DNA from: Carallia brachiata
Lineage: Eukaryota; Streptophyta; Magnoliopsida; Malpighiales; Rhizophoraceae
Assembly (NCBI GenBank): GCA_021464245.1
Contig: JADCRB010000025.1
Coordinates: forward strand, 3,909,903 to 3,973,902
Direction of reading: 5' to 3'
Length of the DNA: 64,000 nt
Part shown: in pieces, positions 60,870-64,000 of the stretch
Position numbering within the stretch: the stretch's first letter is position 1
Layout: every line of letters begins with the position of its first letter
The notes under the pieces: model-generated
Seen by the model: the letters and a program-made list of their open reading frames with translations, nothing else
The model's database searches: none
Told to the model about the DNA's origin: nothing
Translations under genes and position numbers: made by a program

Positions 60870-61497
60870 TACTATTAATGGAATTATTTTGCTACAGCCA
60901 TCTTTGAAGCTGAAAGAAACTACGTAATATATTGCAGTTGCTTCTTTAAGTTGGAACTTTTCATTGACCCTCGTAAGATTTAACACCAATTTTATTTTAG
61001 GAGTCTACGATATGAAGAAGAGAATTATGGTTGTTTTTGAATTGTGGTTGTTTTAGAATAATAACAATATTATTTTCAAACTTGGAAGGTAAACGTTTTT
61101 CTTTGGTGGACTCCTCTCAGTTCTCACAATGTCTATTGTCTTTTTCCCTTTCACAATATTATACTTGTGAATTATATAGTTGTAGGTCTTCTTTTCTTTT
61201 GATTAACCTTTTTCAATATGGTATCTTTTAATCTAACTCCATAAAGTAGTTTTAAGATTTACTTCATGTTTGTGATTGTGAAATGTATAAAAGATTTACT
61301 TTAAAAGACTAATGAATCAGATTTTAAAAGTCAAATTATTTTCTATAAAATATTTAGAATCCACCTAATGCGCAGGCTAAACTCCAACATTATTTATATT
61401 TCTAATTTCCAAGGCTAAGAAAAAGTACCTTGAGCTTGACACACATGGGCAGAGCTACTTTTTTATAATCAGTGGAGGTGAATGCCCCTTTGAAAAT

Positions 61498-61504
<7 letters not shown>

Positions 61505-61549
<45 letters not shown>
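61505..61549. repeat. (TA)n microsatellite
   Basis: About 22 TA units between TACATACATA-type flanks; the whole region 61500-61563 is self-complementary. Confidence 0.9.
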
Positions 61550-61553
<4 letters not shown>

Positions 61554-62115
61554 GTACATATATAGGATAAAAAGTACGCTCTCACTTAAAATTTGAAATT
61601 ATTATATTAATTTACACAAAAGATTTCAACTCATACACACTATTGGAGTTGGTATTTGTTTGGATAACTTTCCAATAAGTTATTTTATTACATCTATTAG
61701 ATTTAAAATAAATATGTATAACTTCAAGTAATTGACTATAACTAAATATAATTTAAGTTGTACACAATCTAAATATTATTTTCGATCTTTTTGTTCAAAT
61801 AGACAAAGCAATTGGTATAAATTAGTCATATTTAGAATTTGAATAACTCTTTGAATAGTCATTTGAAAAAGTGATGTAATTTTATCTATGTATTGTAATT
61901 TCATAAGGAATAGAATTGAAATATATATTTCTAGTCAACACGCAAATTTTGTAAGGACATTTTGTAAGGCAACAACAAAGGCATGCTTTCTTTATGAGAG
62001 TGTCACATAAAATTTGCCTCCAACAGATGGCCTTGCCACTTTAATGCTTAACATTTCCATGTGAATGTTTTATCATGCGACACTTGTTATAAGTTTTTTT
62101 TTTCATGCCCTTGTC

Positions 62116-62123
62116 TTATAAAA
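62116..62123 (+). promoter_or_regulatory. TATA-box-like site of the second papain-like gene
   Basis: TTATAAAA at about 62116 lies 25 bp before the first ATG of the downstream gene. The short distance would leave almost no leader, so it may be fortuitous. Confidence 0.3.
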
Positions 62124-62140
62124 ACGTGTACCGCAAATCA

Positions 62141-63139
62141 ATGGCGTCGCGCAGTCTCTTCATTATGGCAAATAATTTGCCTAATCAATTTGATTGGAGG
62201 ATTGGACGTGCCGATATACAATTCGAGATACTTCCACCTGTTACAAAACAAGAGAAAGGTAATTTATTTTGAATAATTTTTGTTTGGTTTAGTGAAAATG
62301 TAAAAATTATTTATTTTTTGTGTTTATGATTATTTTTTCATTTTTTTTTTCTAGGCTGCTCTTTTGCACATTCTTTCAAGCATGTGATTGAAGCTAGATT
62401 TAGATTTAAGTCTAGCTCAAATGAATCAACCAGTATGTTTTGACAAGCAGTTGAATCTGGTGGGATGGGACTGTGAGGCTGAGTTGTCCATTGAGCATGT
62501 CATTAATTTTCTTGAGGAGCAAGGACACCCGCTTACTCTCCAAAAAGTCTGCAACCTTTTATACATTCCCACAAGTAATGATTACCCTCTCAGGATGGAA
62601 AAATTGGAAAAATCGGTAGAAAACTAACATTTTTTTTTTTACTGCAGTTATCATTCTTCATTAATTACATTATGTGATTCTTTCTTATTTTCATTGTTGT
62701 TAATTTTTTAGGTAAATATGGTTGAAATTGTGAACATTGCTGTGAGTACTCAATTGCATAATTCTAGTCACTTTGAGTTTGCTAAGTTCGAAATATATAG
62801 AAATGGACCAGTAGTTCTCATGTTAGCCGATGAGGATGATGGTGAGGATGATGATGAGGATTTGAAAACTCAAGCTTTAAATGGTAGAGCACTCATGGCG
62901 GTTGGATACAATGAAGATGCTTTTATATGTCAGGCCAGTGAAGGAATTCATTTTGGTAACGAAGGATTTGTAGTGGTGCCCTACAACGAGCCTATCCTAT
63001 TTTGCTGGCCTAGGGAAGTGAGGTATATTTAATTCTTTGAAATAAAATATTCATTATGATATTCAAATCTGGCTTGAAGACAAGATATAATATAATATGA
63101 TTTTCTAATAATTTGTTACGTTTGTTGCAGGCTTCATAG
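62141..63139 (+). pseudogene. Papain-like cysteine peptidase homologue, frameshifted, active site lost
   Basis: A relative of the gene at 35047-35980 with the same intron positions and phases. Exons: 62141-62258, 62355-62615, 62712-63017 and a tiny last exon 63131-63139 (or read-through to a stop at 63032). Exon 1 gives MASRSLFIMANNLPNQFDWR then PPVTKQEKG; exon 2 opens with GCSFAHSFKHVIEARF, keeping the Cys. A single extra T in the TTTAGATTTAAG stretch near 62400-62411 breaks the frame; after it the text aligns with the first gene again (SLAQMNQPVCFDKQLN). In exon 3 the His block reads RALMAVGYNED, without His, and the Asn block reads CQASEGIHFGNEGF, without Asn. An acidic insert DEDDGEDDDEDL precedes it. 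So it is both frameshifted and catalytically dead. Confidence 0.7.
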
Positions 63140-63199
63140 ACCTGATTGATGGTTTGAGGGGTGCACCAAGCAAATATTGTGAATTTGAAGCCGGCCATT

Positions 63200-63943
63200 G
63201 CAGATGGATTGAAGAGTTCTTAGTAATAGGCATCTCTAATTTATTGATAGCTAACCGTTATTCTTAGTAGTCGGCATGTCTAATTTATTGCGAATTTAAC
63301 ATAGTTTAGTAGCTTTTAATTTATTAGGAATTTAGGATAGTTAATGGTATGTAGATTCTAAACAAAAAGATATCTGAACACTAAAAGTTACATGTTCAAT
63401 TTTAAAAACATAATATATGTGAGTATTCGGTAATTAATCTTCTTAAAATGCATGTTTTATGCATTTCCATATTAATTCAGATTCTTTGCATTTCCCGTCT
63501 ATTTAAATGATTCACAAGTACAACTTAAAAGAAGACAATCAAAACCGGTAAAAAAAAAAACTATTTAATAAAAATTAAATAACTTATAAATAATAGCAAT
63601 TTGCAAATGTGCTAGAAAAATTCTGAGTAGACTTCAAAATCAGGTACATGAAGAGCCTGCCTGAACCATATTTACACGTCCCAAACCATTTAATATAAGG
63701 GTGTGCCACCCCATGGATTATCCGGTTGCTTTGTCTTATATCTAATATAATCAAGCCTCCTATTTGATTAGAATGTACAGGTACGCTTATCAAATGACAG
63801 TGGTAATATAGTAGTGTTGTCTCTCTTCTTTTAATTTGTTGATTTAAGTTTAAAATATCTCAAAAAATAAAAAAAAAATACCTAGCTGCAAGTTGCAGCA
63901 TATTTCAACAGAAAGAAACTATTGCATGGATTCAAAATGAAAT

Positions 63944-63947
<4 letters not shown>
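63200..63947. other. Intergenic, no gene recognised
   Basis: Downstream flank of the papain-like copy; AT-rich, no coding or RNA feature supported. Confidence 0.55.

Positions 63948-63990
<43 letters not shown>
63948..63990. repeat. (TA)n microsatellite
   Basis: About 21 TA units close to the right edge. Confidence 0.9.
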
Positions 63991-63992
<2 letters not shown>

Positions 63993-64000
63993 CTTGAGAC

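Noticed and set aside
1..64000. CRISPR arrays, operons, ribosome binding sites, rRNA genes
   Set aside because: The window is plant nuclear DNA; the tandem repeats found are minisatellites or exon units, not spacer arrays, and no rRNA sequence was recognised.

Overview
This is an AT-rich nuclear window from a eudicot plant. Genes are spread out and intron-rich with GT-AG (and one GC-AG) splice sites, the intergenic DNA is full of small transposons, and one piece of plastid DNA sits in the nucleus. Gene content (DTX-type MATE transporters, histone chaperone ASF1, a DUF3615-like family, papain-like proteins) would suit a woody rosid, but nothing here fixes the species.

Left part (1-21,300). 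Two MATE transporter copies point away from each other: a partial one on the minus strand at the left edge and a complete seven-exon one at 12,434-15,760. They are the arms of an inverted duplication whose spacer holds an intact ASF1 gene (3,030-6,240) and a dead C-terminal piece of a 2-hydroxyacyl-CoA lyase. The spacer and right arm carry a hAT-type element (8-bp target duplication), a SINE-like insert, a Harbinger-type element filled with GA repeats, and an element that landed at the 3' splice site of MATE intron 5. From 17,990 to 21,300 there are two tandem copies of a dispersed segment, also found near ASF1, in the DUF3615 genes and upstream of a PCMT fragment.

Middle part (22,590-54,125). 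A second inverted duplication has arms of about 6.6 and 6.9 kb. Each arm carries one copy of a DUF3615-like gene (about 300 aa) whose 5' half is made of four tandem exon-intron units. The arms are separated by 18 kb that hold a papain-like gene with a shortened C-terminus, a plastid rpoC1 fragment, a degraded protein-L-isoaspartate methyltransferase, a long-terminal-inverted-repeat element carrying a Rab18-like fragment and a nested insertion, and a 9-bp-TSD MITE. The right arm has acquired a 481-bp near-perfect palindrome with a 5-bp target duplication; the left arm still shows the empty site.

Right part (54,130-64,000). There is a long degenerate array built on a GTGTCGTA-like motif, a Gypsy-type LTR remnant, coding-like exons I cannot identify, and a second papain-like gene that is frameshifted and has lost its catalytic His and Asn.

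The genes do not form a pathway. The theme of the window is duplication by inversion followed by independent decay and transposon insertion. Paired arms give internal empty-site controls for two of the insertions. All exon models are my own reading of splice sites and frames; no search or alignment program was run.
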